DNA of 35,769 nt from Candidatus Poribacteria bacterium (GCA_024278235.1 JAJRTO010000457.1:1-35769), one strand, 5' to 3'. Positions 1 through 8,996 are shown, numbered from the stretch's first letter. Numbers and translations: made by a program. The notes: generated by a model not told the origin, from the sequence alone.

Positions 1-149
1 AGCGCGCCCATGAACACTACTGCCATACTCACCGTACTTGCGGGTATCTGCGGTTGGACACGACCATCAGAAACCATACCAAGACGTGCGCCCAGACGGA
101 AACCACGCTCACAGAAACTACGAAAGCCAGGTATTTCATTTATCTGCAT
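1..149 (-). CDS. 5' end of a minus-strand ORF running off the window, possibly transposase N-terminus (MQINEIPGFRSFCERGFRLGARLGMVSDGRVQPQIPASTVSMAVVFMGA...)
   Basis: Open frame from ATG (complement of 147-149) to the window edge with no stop; strong SD GGGAGGTGA (complement of 155-163) 5 nt upstream. The 'DGR..PQIPASTV..AVVFM' pattern resembles transposase N-termini. Not in the supplied ORF track because it is truncated. Confidence 0.55.
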   Translation of the reverse strand, partial: MQINEIPGFRSFCERGFRLGARLGMVSDGRVQPQIPASTVSMAVVFMGA

Positions 150-269
150 CAAATTCACCTCCCTTCATCGAAGAACTCAGACATACGGATGCAACGCCTA
201 AAGTTTAACATATTCACCCACATAACCCATAGACATATGATGAAAAACACAAAAAACTAAACCAAAGCA

Positions 270-321
270 CCTGGGGAATTTCTATCGCTTGAGCTGCCTG
301 GGGAATTTCTATCGCTTGAGC
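270..321. repeat. Two perfect 25-bp direct repeats (CCTGGGGAATTTCTATCGCTTGAGC) separated by 2 bp
   Basis: Read directly: copies at 270-294 and 297-321. Confidence 0.95.
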
Positions 322-391
322 ACTTACAAATAATGGATTGTCGCGCCTCAGTGCAAATGCGCACCACATCGTTGGATTGGCTGCATTGAGC

Positions 392-449
392 AACCCGTTT
401 TCTTGGGCGAACGTGGGAACGATTCAAGGCTCGACTCAGAAAACGGGTT
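392..449. repeat. Inverted repeat, 12-bp perfect arms (AACCCGTTTTCT / AGAAAACGGGTT), 34-nt loop
   Basis: Arms at 392-403 and 438-449 are exact reverse complements. Confidence 0.9.
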
Positions 450-598
450 TCTGATCGCCAGATATGTACCTTGACGATGCCTTGCAAGAGGTGGTGGAAA
501 TCGCTTGTAGCACATCCTGTCTGTGTGTTATCATTGGCGTTAGGTATCTGTAGAAACGTGACATGATCAACAGTTGGCAGTACTTAAAGGAGGGTGTC

Positions 599-721
599 AT
601 GCGAACTCGGATTTTGGGGGTAAGTATAGTTTTGAATGTTACAGAACAGGTGCTTATTTTTCTGTTGATTTCCTGGTATAAGTCTGCTATACTGTCTTTA
701 TTCTTTGCTAAGACCGTATAG
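599..721 (+). CDS. Small ORF, 40 aa, hydrophobic (MRTRILGVSIVLNVTEQVLIFLLISWYKSAILSLFFAKTV)
   Basis: SD AAAGGAGGG 5 nt before ATG; one hydrophobic stretch; below the ORF-track size cutoff. Confidence 0.45.
   Translation: MRTRILGVSIVLNVTEQVLIFLLISWYKSAILSLFFAKTV
665..693 (+). promoter_or_regulatory. Sigma70-type promoter candidate TTGATT-N17-TATACT
   Basis: -35 at 665-670, 17-bp spacer, -10 at 688-693, upstream of the flagellar operon. Confidence 0.5.
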
Positions 722-785
722 TCAGTGGGAGTTTAGCGGTAGGAGTTGTGATAGATAGATTGCATTAGGTCGCAATCATGGAGGC

Positions 786-814
786 GGCGGGTCATGCACA
801 GAAGCGGACCCGCC
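786..814 (+). promoter_or_regulatory. GC-rich leader hairpin GGCGGGTC-N13-GACCCGCC
   Basis: Perfect 8-bp stem (786-793/807-814), with ATCAT...ATGAT flanks extending it across an asymmetric internal loop. Confidence 0.6.
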
Positions 815-1094
815 AATGATATTGAATCCCTTAATTATACATTGTATTTTCACATTTTTGTTGACAGGTTTAGTCGTGTTCATCAGAAACTCTAAGGTTT
901 GGATAGAGCCTTCGTAGCAAAACGTAGACCGTTGGGACATACGTGCTGCAAGAAGCTCCCTGTTCACAGGGGAGAACTGCCACGGACATCTGCTCGGTGC
1001 TAGCGCTAGAATAGAGAATGTCCAATAGCAGGAGAGTGATTACTCTGCACATCAGGTTTCTATGTGTAGGGACGGAGGTATATGCAAAAACAGC

Positions 1095-2738
1095 ATGAGA
1101 GCATCTTTTCTAGGTGAGCATATTTACTTTGCTTTTTGTGTTTTGTTGATACTTCGGCTGGGGGTTGGAGTTTATCAACCAGAATGTAGGGCCGAGAGTA
1201 TGCCAGTCTCCAAGCTGCTGGAACAGGTTGATATAGCCGAATCAACAGGTGAATGGCAGCAGATCATAGCTCACCTAGAGATCGCAATCTCAGAATATGA
1301 AACGCGTCTGATCAAGGCGATACCTGAGCAAGAATATAGAAAAGCAGAGGCATACTACTCGAAAGCAAAGAATCTGGATGATCTGGAAATCGCGTATGCA
1401 GCCTATAAGCTAGCGGCGAATAATATGCCTGGTAGTATTTACCGTCGATATGCTCTTTTCCGCTTGGGGGATATTCAGCGTCGCCGAGTGGAAATAGATA
1501 CTCAGAATCAGTCTGTTTATCTGCAGAGAACCGTTGAACACTACCTTCAAGCTCTCGAACAATGCCCTTCCCCGTACCCAGACTACCCCCTAACGGCAGG
1601 AAACGTCCCCGAATATCCTGAGATGGCACGCGCTGAATTTGCAGCTTATTGGATTGGGGATTATTACTATGAACGTGGACAGATCGATCGTGCAGAAGCC
1701 GCCTTTCGTGTTCTAACAGAGATGTTTCCCCAGGGTTATCTCAAGCTTGCAGATAATGCTCAATACAGACTTGCTCTATGTTTGATGGATCAGGGGAAAT
1801 GGGATCAAGTGCCGGATGTTTATGCATCGTTCCAGAATCAGTATGCGGATAGTCAAATCGCAGGAACAGCTCTGTTGAAATGGGCAGACAGCTACTTCTA
1901 TGCCGAGGGAACAAATGTCGAACGCGCAGAGCAGCTCTATGCAGAAGTGGTCAGATTGAAGAAGATAGACAAAGCAACAAGAATTGCTGCAGCAGAGAAA
2001 TTGCTTAGACTGTACACAAATCTCCATCTTTCTGAGCGTGTGGAACATCTCAAACAGAAAGTCGACACATTTATTTCACAGGTCTCCCCAGACAAGCAAT
2101 TAGCTTTCCGGATTGCTTATGGAGAATATCTGGCTGAGCGTGCTGACTATGCGCAAGTCTGTAATCAATTGCGGATGCTTCAATCGGCAGACCTGCATGA
2201 TACTTTACGTACGATGAGTCCTTTGTTACAGAAAATGTATTGGAGTTTGCTGGCGCAAGCAAGTTATGAAACGGGAGACTATGCAACCGCTGTTGAATGT
2301 TATGAAAATCTGAGGATGTTTCATGAGTTACCCCCAGCAGACTTTGCGAAGTTAAACCGTGCTTATCTTCATGAGGAACAGGAAGACAAAGCGATTATCC
2401 TCTCAAAGAACTGGCTTGCAGCGAGAAGTGGGATAGCTCCTGTATTGCCGGCGACAGTATCAGAGATACAGCTTGTGCTTGCCGAAGCCTATCGCCAGAG
2501 GAAGGACTACCGGAGTGCTATCGAGCATTTTGGGAAGGTTCTGGAGATTCGGGGGGATGTATCACACGAAGCTGAGGCATTGCGGAGTATGGGTGATATA
2601 TATTTTGAGCAAAAAGATTACGCTCAGGTACTACAGGTATATAGACGGTTGTATACAGATTATCAAAGTGTTGTTGACGCAGATCTATTGGAGTCGATGC
2701 AGCAACTGATTCAGCTCATCCCTGAGGGAGATAAGTGA
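1095..2738 (+). CDS. Exported TPR-repeat protein
   Basis: Hydrophobic leader then repeated TPR-like helical motifs (ALFRLGDIQ, AEFAAYWIGDYYYERGQIDRAEAAFR, AYRQRKDYRSAIEHFGKVLE, ALRSMGDIYFEQKDYAQVLQVYRRL). Start could also be 1062. Confidence 0.8.
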   Translation: MRASFLGEHIYFAFCVLLILRLGVGVYQPECRAESMPVSKLLEQVDIAESTGEWQQIIAHLEIAISEYETRLIKAIPEQEYRKAEAYYSKAKNLDDLEIAYAAYKLAANNMPGSIYRRYALFRLGDIQRRRVEIDTQNQSVYLQRTVEHYLQALEQCPSPYPDYPLTAGNVPEYPEMARAEFAAYWIGDYYYERGQIDRAEAAFRVLTEMFPQGYLKLADNAQYRLALCLMDQGKWDQVPDVYASFQNQYADSQIAGTALLKWADSYFYAEGTNVERAEQLYAEVVRLKKIDKATRIAAAEKLLRLYTNLHLSERVEHLKQKVDTFISQVSPDKQLAFRIAYGEYLAERADYAQVCNQLRMLQSADLHDTLRTMSPLLQKMYWSLLAQASYETGDYATAVECYENLRMFHELPPADFAKLNRAYLHEEQEDKAIILSKNWLAARSGIAPVLPATVSEIQLVLAEAYRQRKDYRSAIEHFGKVLEIRGDVSHEAEALRSMGDIYFEQKDYAQVLQVYRRLYTDYQSVVDADLLESMQQLIQLIPEGDK

Positions 2739-3175
2739 TGGATGAACGTGAAAACACTGACAGGGACACGATGGCTCGATTATACTTACAGATCGATCTG
2801 TATCAAACGCTTTTACAGTGCGTAGCGGAGCAACGCTTAGCGATCAAGAAAAGAGATACTCAGAAACTTCAGGATCTGACAATGCAGCATCAGGCCATTC
2901 TCAAACAGATTCGGGTTTGTCCATTAGAGAAATCCATGGTATCTGCTGAGTTGCTTGGTGATTCTCCCAACCAGATCCACATTCGCGCCCTGCTAGAACA
3001 GATCGCAGATCTGATCGATCAAGTTCGGATAATCAACGCGGATTCCGTATTGGAGACAAAACAGGTTTTGAAGGACACTCGTACCAAGTTGGTGGATCTG
3101 CAAAGACGCGAAGAAGCAGGGCATTCATATGCAAACAGACTGCCATCAGAACACTTGATCAGCAAGATTGGATGA
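2738..3175 (+). CDS. flgN: FlgN-like flagellar export chaperone
   Basis: Small all-helical protein with FlgN-style 'LLQCVAEQRLAIKKRDTQKLQDLTMQHQAILKQI'; adjacent to flgB. Confidence 0.55.
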   Translation: MDERENTDRDTMARLYLQIDLYQTLLQCVAEQRLAIKKRDTQKLQDLTMQHQAILKQIRVCPLEKSMVSAELLGDSPNQIHIRALLEQIADLIDQVRIINADSVLETKQVLKDTRTKLVDLQRREEAGHSYANRLPSEHLISKIG

Positions 3176-3179
3176 ACCG

Positions 3180-3602
3180 ATGCAACCACTTGATTTCTTT
3201 TCTGATCAGACAATGTTATCTCTCAAGATTGCCTTGAATGGCACATCATTGCGACACGAGGCGATCTCACACAATATTGCGAATGTAAATACTCCGGGAT
3301 TCAAACGTCATGATGTATCCTTCCAAAGCCAGCTTCAAGCGGCTTTGGGATCCCGGGAATCACATCTGTCTTTGACACGAACTCACCGTGCACATTTACG
3401 TAGTGAGACGAGGGAACCAGCGCTGGAAGATGGGCTGATTCGCTCATATATCGAATCAGACACACAGATGCGCAATGATCGAAATAATATCGATATTGAC
3501 CGAGAAATGGCATTATTGACCTCCAATTCTATCCGCTATCAGATGCTGACACGTCTGATAGCAGCACGCTATAACCTGATGCAGACAGTTGTGCAAAGTT
3601 AG
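3180..3602 (+). CDS. flgB: Flagellar basal-body rod protein FlgB
   Basis: 'HEAISHNIANVNTPGFKRHDVSFQ' rod motif and C-terminal 'NNIDIDREMALLTSNSIRYQMLTRLIAARYNLM'. Confidence 0.93.
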   Translation: MQPLDFFSDQTMLSLKIALNGTSLRHEAISHNIANVNTPGFKRHDVSFQSQLQAALGSRESHLSLTRTHRAHLRSETREPALEDGLIRSYIESDTQMRNDRNNIDIDREMALLTSNSIRYQMLTRLIAARYNLMQTVVQS

Positions 3603-3615
3603 AGAGGTACCCGTC

Positions 3616-3906
3616 ATGTGGATACAACCGATAGCAGGAATTGAAGAATCGATGGCACCCACACCGAAGTTGGAGGGCTTGCCTACTAAGAGCTTTCAGG
3701 GAATGCTGAAAAGAGGCATCCAGTACGTGGATCAACTACAGAGCCGGGCGGATCATCTGATGCAAGCTTACGCCTCGGGTGAAACCCAAAACATCCATGA
3801 GGTTATGATCGCGGTGACAGAAGCCAACATCGCCTTACAGCTTACGATGTCTATTCGTAATCAAGCGCTCCAGGCCTATCAGGAGATCATGCGGATGCAA
3901 GTGTAA
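3616..3906 (+). CDS. fliE: Flagellar hook-basal body protein FliE
   Basis: 'SFQGMLKRGIQYVDQLQSRADHLMQAYASGETQNIHEVMIAVTEANIALQLTMSIRNQALQAYQEIMRMQV'. Confidence 0.95.
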   Translation: MWIQPIAGIEESMAPTPKLEGLPTKSFQGMLKRGIQYVDQLQSRADHLMQAYASGETQNIHEVMIAVTEANIALQLTMSIRNQALQAYQEIMRMQV

Positions 3907-3959
3907 GGGGGTTAAGTGGATCTCATAACTTCATGGGATCTTCCCATTGAGGAGAGGAT

Positions 3960-5747
3960 ATGATGCCTGAGTTCCTTCAGAGATTGCTTGACCAGACTAG
4001 TGAGGTCTGGAATCAACTGGAGCCCGCACAGCGCGTACTGATTGGTAGTATTAGTGTCGCCATCGTTATTGGTCTGATCCTGGCACTATTCTGGGTTCGT
4101 CAACCAAACTATGTGACACTGTACTCAGGTCTGGATCAACGGGATGCCGCGGCGATTGCCAAGATACTCAATGAAAACGACATTCCCTTCCGTGTGACAG
4201 ATGGCAGTACGGAAGTGCAGGTGCCTGATGCTAAACATGATGGAATGTGGTTGCGTGATAAAGCATGGATTCTTGCCTCGAACGCAAATCTCCCTGCAAA
4301 GGAAACAGGGCTGGTTGGTTTTGAGATCTTCGATGAGCGTGAACTCGGGATGACGGATGCGCAATTCCAGCAAAAATATCAACGGGCATTACAGGGCCAC
4401 TTAAGCCGTCTGATTAGTGGCTTCAACGGCGTTCGATCTGCTATTGTGACCATTGTACCGGAGGAGAAAACACTCTTTCGTGAAGATCAAGAGGAAGCGA
4501 AGGCTGCTGTCTCCATTACTCTAGAACAGGAAGGAGAGAAATCCTTTGGCAGGGAGCAAGTGCTTGCAGTTGCCAATCTGATCTCCCATAGCGTTCCCGG
4601 GCTGAAGAAAGAGAATATCTCTATTGTTGTAGACAGCCAAGATGTCTCAGAACTGATGAAATCAGAGGGACTGAATGTCTCAACGGTCGATGCTAGTCTG
4701 AAACAGTTGGAGGCACAGAGGAAGATTGAGCAATACTTCCATGACAAAATCCAATCTGTTCTCAATCGGACACTTGGTCGCAATAAAGCTGAAATCATTG
4801 TGCGTGCTGATCTCGATTTCACACAACTTGAGCGTGAGACAGAGACATTTGCTCCTCCGATCGAAGATGAAACAGAAGGAATCATCCGTAGTGAGCACGA
4901 AAAACGCGAGAATTACATGGGAGTTCCTGGGGGGATGCCTGGGGGTGTTCCCGGAGTGGATACGAACGTGCCGGGACCTCCCCAGTATCCTACAGCACAG
5001 GGTGGCACACAACCCTCAGAGTATGATATGAGAGAATTCACCCGCAATTACGAGATGAATCGTTCGGTCGAGCGCGTCGCGGGTCCAGCCGGCGGAACCC
5101 ATATCCGAAAGCTCTCTGCAGCGGTTCTCGTAGACCAAAGTCTGGCACAGATACCAAATCTCAAGCAGGAAATTGAGGGAACTATCAAAACAGCATTGGC
5201 CAATGCAAATACAACCAGCGATCCAGATGTTCATGTTTCATTCATTCCTTTCGAACAACCGGAAACCGTACCGGCCGCTATCGAACCCTGGTGGGAAAAA
5301 CCTGCGGAATTATCGTTGATCGCTTTGATTGTCTTGTCCATTGTCTTCTTACTTCGATCCATGCTCATCCGAAGAGAATTGCCATTATCACAGGAACCAA
5401 CGCGAATACCAGAGTTTGAGGGGATCGGGCCGATCGATTTTGGCAGACAACCGATGGATATCGATAAGCCGCCCAGTGATCTGGAACCAGTGCCAGAGGA
5501 GAAAGAGGAAGAACCTGAGCTAACCCCGGAAGAAATCGCGAAGCTGGAGGAGGAACAGCGGCAGCGAGAGGAAGAGGAAAAGAAGAAACAAGAAGAGGAA
5601 GAAGCCAGGAGAAAAGAGCACGAAGAAGAAGAAAGACGCAGAGCAATCCTCGAGAGTGTGGGAGAGTATCTGCGCGAGAATCCGGCGGCCGCAGCACAAC
5701 TATTGGCAATGTGGATTATCGAGGATGAAGATCACTCAAAGCGCTAA
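3960..5747 (+). CDS. fliF: Flagellar MS-ring protein FliF
   Basis: 'YVTLYSGLDQRDAAAIAKILNENDIPFRV', 'ARVTIVPEEKTLF'-like region, two TM segments and C-terminal 'ENPAAAAQLLAMWI'. Confidence 0.96.
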   Translation: MMPEFLQRLLDQTSEVWNQLEPAQRVLIGSISVAIVIGLILALFWVRQPNYVTLYSGLDQRDAAAIAKILNENDIPFRVTDGSTEVQVPDAKHDGMWLRDKAWILASNANLPAKETGLVGFEIFDERELGMTDAQFQQKYQRALQGHLSRLISGFNGVRSAIVTIVPEEKTLFREDQEEAKAAVSITLEQEGEKSFGREQVLAVANLISHSVPGLKKENISIVVDSQDVSELMKSEGLNVSTVDASLKQLEAQRKIEQYFHDKIQSVLNRTLGRNKAEIIVRADLDFTQLERETETFAPPIEDETEGIIRSEHEKRENYMGVPGGMPGGVPGVDTNVPGPPQYPTAQGGTQPSEYDMREFTRNYEMNRSVERVAGPAGGTHIRKLSAAVLVDQSLAQIPNLKQEIEGTIKTALANANTTSDPDVHVSFIPFEQPETVPAAIEPWWEKPAELSLIALIVLSIVFLLRSMLIRRELPLSQEPTRIPEFEGIGPIDFGRQPMDIDKPPSDLEPVPEEKEEEPELTPEEIAKLEEEQRQREEEEKKKQEEEEARRKEHEEEERRRAILESVGEYLRENPAAAAQLLAMWIIEDEDHSKR

Positions 5748-5773
5748 CATAAACTGTGAAGGGAGAACGCGGG

Positions 5774-6814
5774 ATGACGGGCCCAAGAAAAGCGGCGGTT
5801 CTTTTGCTGACCATGCAATCGCTTGACAAGAACCTGCCCAGTGAGGTTCTGAAACAATTTACCAATGAGAGAATACGACTGGGGATCGTGCGTGAGATCG
5901 GGCAGATCGCCCAGGGGACTATCTCTATTAGTGTTGAGGAACGAGCACAGATCATTGATGACTTCAACAAGATGATAGACCAACATGGGCTATATGGCGG
6001 CTGGGGGAATGCAGAAGAACTGTTGGATCCTCTTCTAACAGGAGACTCTTTTACCAGAGAACGTAAAGAACAACAACTCAGGGATATTCTTGGAACATCC
6101 CCCTTCAGTTTTCTGAAGGAGATGGAGGCCAATGATATCTGGGGATATATCCAAGACGAACATCCGCAAACCATAGCCCTCGTGCTCGTTTGCCTTCCAG
6201 CAGAAAAAGCGGCAGCATTACTTCAACAGATTAGTCCCCCCAAAGCTCGTAACGACGTTGCCAGACGCATCGCAACGATGGAACGTGTGATGCCAGATGC
6301 ACTGAACGAAGTCCAAGAAGCCATCAAAGCAAAAATGGAGTTCATAACGGGGCATCAGGACGCGATCGGCAGCGGCCCAAACAAACTCGCACAGATCCTT
6401 GTGCGTATCGATGGTGATATGCAAGAAAGTATCCTGGAGGACATCCGCCAAAAGGATATGGCAAACGCTGAAAGAGTTGTCGAGAACATGCTCACCTTTA
6501 ATGATATTATCTATATTTCTGAGAGCGATATGCGTCGCTTTGTTATTACCGCTCTTCAAGCGAGTGGTGATCTGGAGAATACTTTGCCGATAGCACTCAA
6601 AGGAGCGCCCGAGGCCGTGACCGATAAGTTCATGTCTAACATGGGCAAGCGCAATCGAGGAGCCGTTGAAGACGTTGTGAGGATCCTGGGTGGCGTATCC
6701 AGACGGGATATCGAAGCGGCGCGTGCCACGATTGTGGAGGTCATCCGACAGCTTGAGCAAGCAGGAAGCATTACGATCTCCCGTGATTATGAAGAGGAGG
6801 AATTGATTGAATAG
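5774..6814 (+). CDS. fliG: Flagellar motor switch protein FliG
   Basis: EHPQTIALVL motif, C-terminal 'IALKGAPEAVTDKFMSNMGKR'. ATG 5774 has SD AAGGGAG. Confidence 0.96.
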   Translation: MTGPRKAAVLLLTMQSLDKNLPSEVLKQFTNERIRLGIVREIGQIAQGTISISVEERAQIIDDFNKMIDQHGLYGGWGNAEELLDPLLTGDSFTRERKEQQLRDILGTSPFSFLKEMEANDIWGYIQDEHPQTIALVLVCLPAEKAAALLQQISPPKARNDVARRIATMERVMPDALNEVQEAIKAKMEFITGHQDAIGSGPNKLAQILVRIDGDMQESILEDIRQKDMANAERVVENMLTFNDIIYISESDMRRFVITALQASGDLENTLPIALKGAPEAVTDKFMSNMGKRNRGAVEDVVRILGGVSRRDIEAARATIVEVIRQLEQAGSITISRDYEEEELIE

Positions 6815-7652
6815 CCAACGGATTCTCAAATCGCCCTCCATCTCACTTCAGTCTTTCCTGATTGGGGCTCAGCTTGAAGAGGAAAGAAAGAGAAAGGAAA
6901 GATTGGCGATTGAGGGAGAAAAACAACATCTCATAAGGGAAGCCGCATCTCGGCTTGAAGAGGCAAAGGCGCACGTCGAAGACGCGAAGATTCGCGCAAC
7001 GGAGATACTTCACCAAGCGAAAAACCAAGCACAACAGTTGTTTGCTCAGGCAGAATCTGAACGCAATGAGTTACTCGAAAAGGTACGCATAGAAGCTGAA
7101 GAAATCCGTGAGACGGCAAAACAGGAGGGATTCGAACTCGGGAAGCAAGAAGGATACGATCAGGGATACGAGGAAGGACACCAAAAAGGTTATCGGGAAG
7201 GGCACGTCGCTGGCACTGAGAAAGGCGAAAGCCAGTTTCACGGAAGCATCCAGGAGGCGAAAATAGTTGCGGAGACGATTGCTACTCAACGGGAAAACGC
7301 TTTCATTGAGATGGAACCACAGATCATACAGCTTGCCTTCTGCATTGCATCTAAGATTATCCACACCAGTGTTCGTCAGGGCGAAGCGATCCGCAACGTA
7401 GTGCGGGATATCCTCCAGCTTGTCGCCGCCAATGAAAAACTATGTATCCATATAAGCTCCGCTGACGTGGCTCACCTACAGTCCGAAGCAGATGTCATCT
7501 TCGACGGTTGGCCTGTCGAGATTCAGGTAGATGATGATATCAATCCTGGCGGCTGTTTGGTGACAACCCAACATGGTTATATTGACGCTCAAATCAATGA
7601 GCAACTGGAGCGTATTGAGGAGATTCTTGATCTGGATGGACGAAACTCCTAG
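6807..7652 (+). CDS. fliH: Flagellar export ATPase regulator FliH
   Basis: Coiled coil, GxxxG repeat run, FliH C-terminal domain; between fliG and fliI; TTG start with GAGGAGG SD. Confidence 0.88.
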   Translation: MNSQRILKSPSISLQSFLIGAQLEEERKRKERLAIEGEKQHLIREAASRLEEAKAHVEDAKIRATEILHQAKNQAQQLFAQAESERNELLEKVRIEAEEIRETAKQEGFELGKQEGYDQGYEEGHQKGYREGHVAGTEKGESQFHGSIQEAKIVAETIATQRENAFIEMEPQIIQLAFCIASKIIHTSVRQGEAIRNVVRDILQLVAANEKLCIHISSADVAHLQSEADVIFDGWPVEIQVDDDINPGGCLVTTQHGYIDAQINEQLERIEEILDLDGRNS

Positions 7653-8985
7653 CATAAATGTCTCGACGTCACGTGTGCCAGATCTCGACCCGTATCTGCG
7701 CCGTCTTGAGTTACTCCGGCCTGTAGAAATCCATGGGTTGGTGACCGAGATCAGTGGACTCACAATCCAGGCAGATGGCATTCACATCCCCGTTGGTGAA
7801 ATCTGCCATATCTGTTCTTCTACTGGCAAAGAGAAACTGAGCGCAGAGATCGTCGGCTTCCGTGGTGATAAGGCAATACTCATGCCTCTTGGCAGTATTG
7901 ATGGCATTGCTCCATATAGTGAGATTGTTGCAACCGGAATCCCGTTGGTTGCCCGTATGGGCCCGGGGGTGCTTGGCCGTGTTGTTGATGGTTTAGGGAA
8001 TCCAATCGATGGCAAAGGCGAGTTCGCTATCACCGACGAATATATCATCTATCATGATCCGCCCCCTCCGATGAAGCGCTCTCTTATCAATGAGCCGCTG
8101 TTTACAGGAATTAAGGCTATTGACACATTAACGGCTCTTGGAAAAGGACAACGGATAGGTATCTTTGGTGGCAGTGGTGTCGGCAAAAGCCTTCTGCTCG
8201 GCATGATCGCCCGTTACACAAAAGCCGATGTGAACGTGATTGCCCTTATCGGTGAACGCGGCCGTGAAGTTCGTGAGTTCATTGAGAATGATCTTGGAGA
8301 GGATGGACTTCGTCGATCCGTCGTCGTTGTTGTCACCGCCGACCAACCAGCTTTACTAAGGACCCGAGGGGCATTTCTTGCGATGACCTTTGCAGAGTAT
8401 TTCCGGAACCAGGGCACTGATGTTATGTTTATGATGGACTCTGTTACCCGATTTGCTATGGCTCAACGGGAGATTGGCCTCGCCATGGGTGAACCGCCTA
8501 CTACGAAGGGATATCCTCCATCCGCGTTTGCGATTCTTCCAAAACTACTTGAGCGAGCAGGCACGTTGGAGCAAAGTGGAAGTATTACTGGACTCTTTAC
8601 GATTCTGGTTGAGGGTGACGATCCAAATGAACCGATTTCAGATGCATCAAGGGCAATTCTTGATGGACATATTCTTCTTTCACGAGAACTTGCTTCCCAA
8701 AACCACTATCCAGCAATCGATGTGCTCAATAGCGTAAGCCGGTCAATGATAAACGTCATCTCGGAGGATCATCAACGACTGGCAACTCAGACACGGGAGT
8801 TGCTTGCTATCTATCGGCGTCATGAAGATCTGATCAATGTCGGTGCCTATGCGCCAGGAAGTAATCCGGTTTTGGACGAAGCCATCAACCGGGTTGGTCA
8901 GATTCGCCAATTCCTGCGTCAGGGTTTGGATGAACATGTCGATTTTGATGAAGCGATAAGGGAGCTACGACAGACTGTTTCGTAG
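7636..8985 (+). CDS. fliI: Flagellum-specific ATPase FliI
   Basis: Walker A 'GIFGGSGVGKSLLLGMIARYTKADVNVIALIGERGREVREFIE'. Start 7636 (MDETPS) overlaps fliH. Confidence 0.97.
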   Translation: MDETPSINVSTSRVPDLDPYLRRLELLRPVEIHGLVTEISGLTIQADGIHIPVGEICHICSSTGKEKLSAEIVGFRGDKAILMPLGSIDGIAPYSEIVATGIPLVARMGPGVLGRVVDGLGNPIDGKGEFAITDEYIIYHDPPPPMKRSLINEPLFTGIKAIDTLTALGKGQRIGIFGGSGVGKSLLLGMIARYTKADVNVIALIGERGREVREFIENDLGEDGLRRSVVVVVTADQPALLRTRGAFLAMTFAEYFRNQGTDVMFMMDSVTRFAMAQREIGLAMGEPPTTKGYPPSAFAILPKLLERAGTLEQSGSITGLFTILVEGDDPNEPISDASRAILDGHILLSRELASQNHYPAIDVLNSVSRSMINVISEDHQRLATQTRELLAIYRRHEDLINVGAYAPGSNPVLDEAINRVGQIRQFLRQGLDEHVDFDEAIRELRQTVS

Positions 8986-8996
8986 AACGGAAAATT

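Noticed and set aside
10-260. Plus-strand ORFs at 10-201 and 54-260
   Set aside because: Antisense to, or upstream of, the better supported minus-strand ORF with an SD; no coding character.
257-487. Minus-strand 76-aa ORF containing SSDRNSPG repeats
   Set aside because: Its repeat is just the 25-bp DNA direct repeat read in frame; no SD and it spans the inverted repeat, so treated as non-coding.
862-867. Isolated TTGACA resembling a -35 box
   Set aside because: No acceptable -10 hexamer 16-18 bp downstream.
1082-1117. 11-codon leader ORF (MQKQHESIFSR) overlapping the start of the TPR gene
   Set aside because: GGAGG is only 3 nt from its ATG; too short to support from sequence alone.
3933-3947. 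Small hairpin ATGGGA-TCT-TCCCAT between fliE and fliF
   Set aside because: Six-bp stem with no T-run inside an evident operon; likely incidental.
6218-6841. 207-aa antisense ORF opposite fliG
   Set aside because: Shadow of fliG; no RBS or recognisable domain.
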